From HGM04593 sp964470845 (lineage in GTDB: Bacteria > Bacteroidota > Bacteroidia > Bacteroidales > Bacteroidaceae), in contig CAYYEL010000006.1 in NCBI GenBank assembly GCA_964470845.1, positions 1 through 42,299 on the forward strand: DNA of 42,299 bases. Reading direction: 5' to 3'. Position 1 is the first letter of the stretch. Each line of letters starts with the position of its first letter. A model generated the notes under the pieces. The model was not told where the DNA came from, searched no databases, and saw nothing but the letters and a program-made list of their open reading frames with translations. Made by a program: the position numbers and the translations under genes. Shown piece by piece: positions 41,718-42,299 of the stretch.

Positions 41718-42188
41718 TTATTCAGCAGCCTCAGTAGCAGCCTCCTCAGCCTCGGCAACAACAGTGAAAGGAATCTTAACCGATACCTCTCTGTGAAGTT
41801 TCACAGTAGCTTCGTAAGCACCAACTGTCTTAACAGCCTCAACGCTTATAATCTTGCGGTCAATCTCGTAACCGAGTTTCTCTAACTCTGCTGCAATCTG
41901 CATAGCACCAACCGAACCAAAGATTGTACCTGTTGCGCTTACCTTTGTAGCGATTGTCAGAGCAACACCCTCAAGCTTAGCAGCCAACTCCTGAGCATCA
42001 GCCTTAATCTTAGCGAGCTTGTGAGCACGCTGACGCAGATTCTCGGCCAACACCTTCTTTGCCGAAGGAGTAGCAATAACAGCCTTACCTGTGGGAATCA
42101 AATAATTACGGCCATAACCGTCCTTTACCTTTACTACATCGTCCTTGTAACCAAGGTTGATAACGTCTTCTTTAAGTATTAACTCCAT
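41718..42188 (-). CDS. rplI: 50S ribosomal protein L9
   Basis: A 156-residue L9, with the N-terminal rRNA-binding domain MELILKEDVINLGYKDDVVKVKDGYGRNYLIPTGKAV. It is followed by the long connecting helix (NLRQRAHKLAKIKADAQELA) and the C-terminal domain (GTIFGSVGAMQIAAELEK, VKTVGAYEATVKLHREVSVKI). The last 10 residues are a short Glu/Ala tail. It follows rpsR by 16 nt, the usual rpsF-rpsR-rplI order in Bacteroidota. Confidence 0.97.
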   Translation of the reverse strand: MELILKEDVINLGYKDDVVKVKDGYGRNYLIPTGKAVIATPSAKKVLAENLRQRAHKLAKIKADAQELAAKLEGVALTIATKVSATGTIFGSVGAMQIAAELEKLGYEIDRKIISVEAVKTVGAYEATVKLHREVSVKIPFTVVAEAEEAATEAAE

Positions 42189-42204
42189 AACTATTCCTCC
42201 TTTA

Positions 42205-42299
42205 TTATTTCATCATATCAGTAACAAAAGGCAGCAGAGCCAAATGACGTGCACGCTTAACAGCCTGCGCAATGCGACGCTGGAATTTCAAAGAAGTAC
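42205..42299 (-). CDS. rpsR: 30S ribosomal protein S18, C-terminal part (partial)
   Basis: Read on the minus strand from the window edge, the frame gives TSLKFQRRIAQAVKRARHLA, then LLPFVTDMMK and a stop, the conserved S18 end. S18 binds S6 on the 30S platform. The 5' part is outside the window. Confidence 0.95.
   Translation of the reverse strand, partial: TSLKFQRRIAQAVKRARHLALLPFVTDMMK

Overview
The window reads as a Bacteroidales chromosome (Bacteroidota; gut-type, close to Muribaculaceae/Prevotellaceae/Bacteroidaceae in style). The evidence is the gene order infB-cvpA-sufBCDS, a DUF4494-yggS pair, a DUF5112/DUF5113-type sensor kinase, promoters with a -7 TAnnTTTG and -33 TTTG box, few Shine-Dalgarno sites, and a very large signal-peptide-bearing glycoside hydrolase with a Bacteroidota-style C-terminal tail. 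The species cannot be fixed from the sequence.

Layout. 1-6111 (+): end of infB, cvpA, the Fe-S assembly operon sufBCDS, and rnhB. 6389-11959 (+): one 1856-residue secreted protein joining a GH20 beta-hexosaminidase to a GH33 sialidase. 12069-14308 (-): an AT-rich island with a CRISPR array (8 perfect repeats plus one degenerate, 8 spacers), a predicted tracrRNA with its own promoter, and a 486-residue miniature effector of the Cas12f (type V-F) kind, with no cas1/cas2/cas4 in the window. 14667-17354 (-): tsf, rpsB, rpsI, rplM with structured leaders. Then a tRNA-Leu(CAA) (+), a lipoprotein with an HExxH motif (-), and pyrG (-). 20976-27996 (-): a complete histidine operon hisG-D-C-B-H-A-F-IE, preceded by a His-rich leader peptide and an attenuator. 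28346-30771 (-): nitroreductase, DUF2520 protein, kdsC, maf. 31022-35487 (+): a malic-enzyme homologue that has lost active-site motifs, DUF4494, yggS and a long-chain acyl-CoA synthetase. 35591-41263 (-): a giant sensor kinase, a response regulator and a membrane protein. A 153-bp MITE-like element follows, then rplI and the end of rpsR.

How it works together. Most genes are housekeeping: Fe-S clusters, translation, CTP, histidine, and KDO/LPS through kdsC. The accessory signals are the CRISPR-Cas12f island, the host-glycan hydrolase and the MITE next to the sensor kinase. The strongest discovery candidate is the Cas12f locus. Between effector and array lies a foldable RNA whose hairpin loop (GUUGGA) is exactly complementary to the 3' end of the crRNA repeat (UCCAAC). 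A second 3' segment (AAUCACUU) is complementary to the repeat just upstream of that end. This two-part pairing resembles what I recall of the known Cas12f1 guide RNA. Second in interest are the his attenuator with its 17-residue leader peptide MNNIQLHNRHHHLSYAV, and two Cas12a-repeat-like motifs 63 bp apart upstream of the effector gene.
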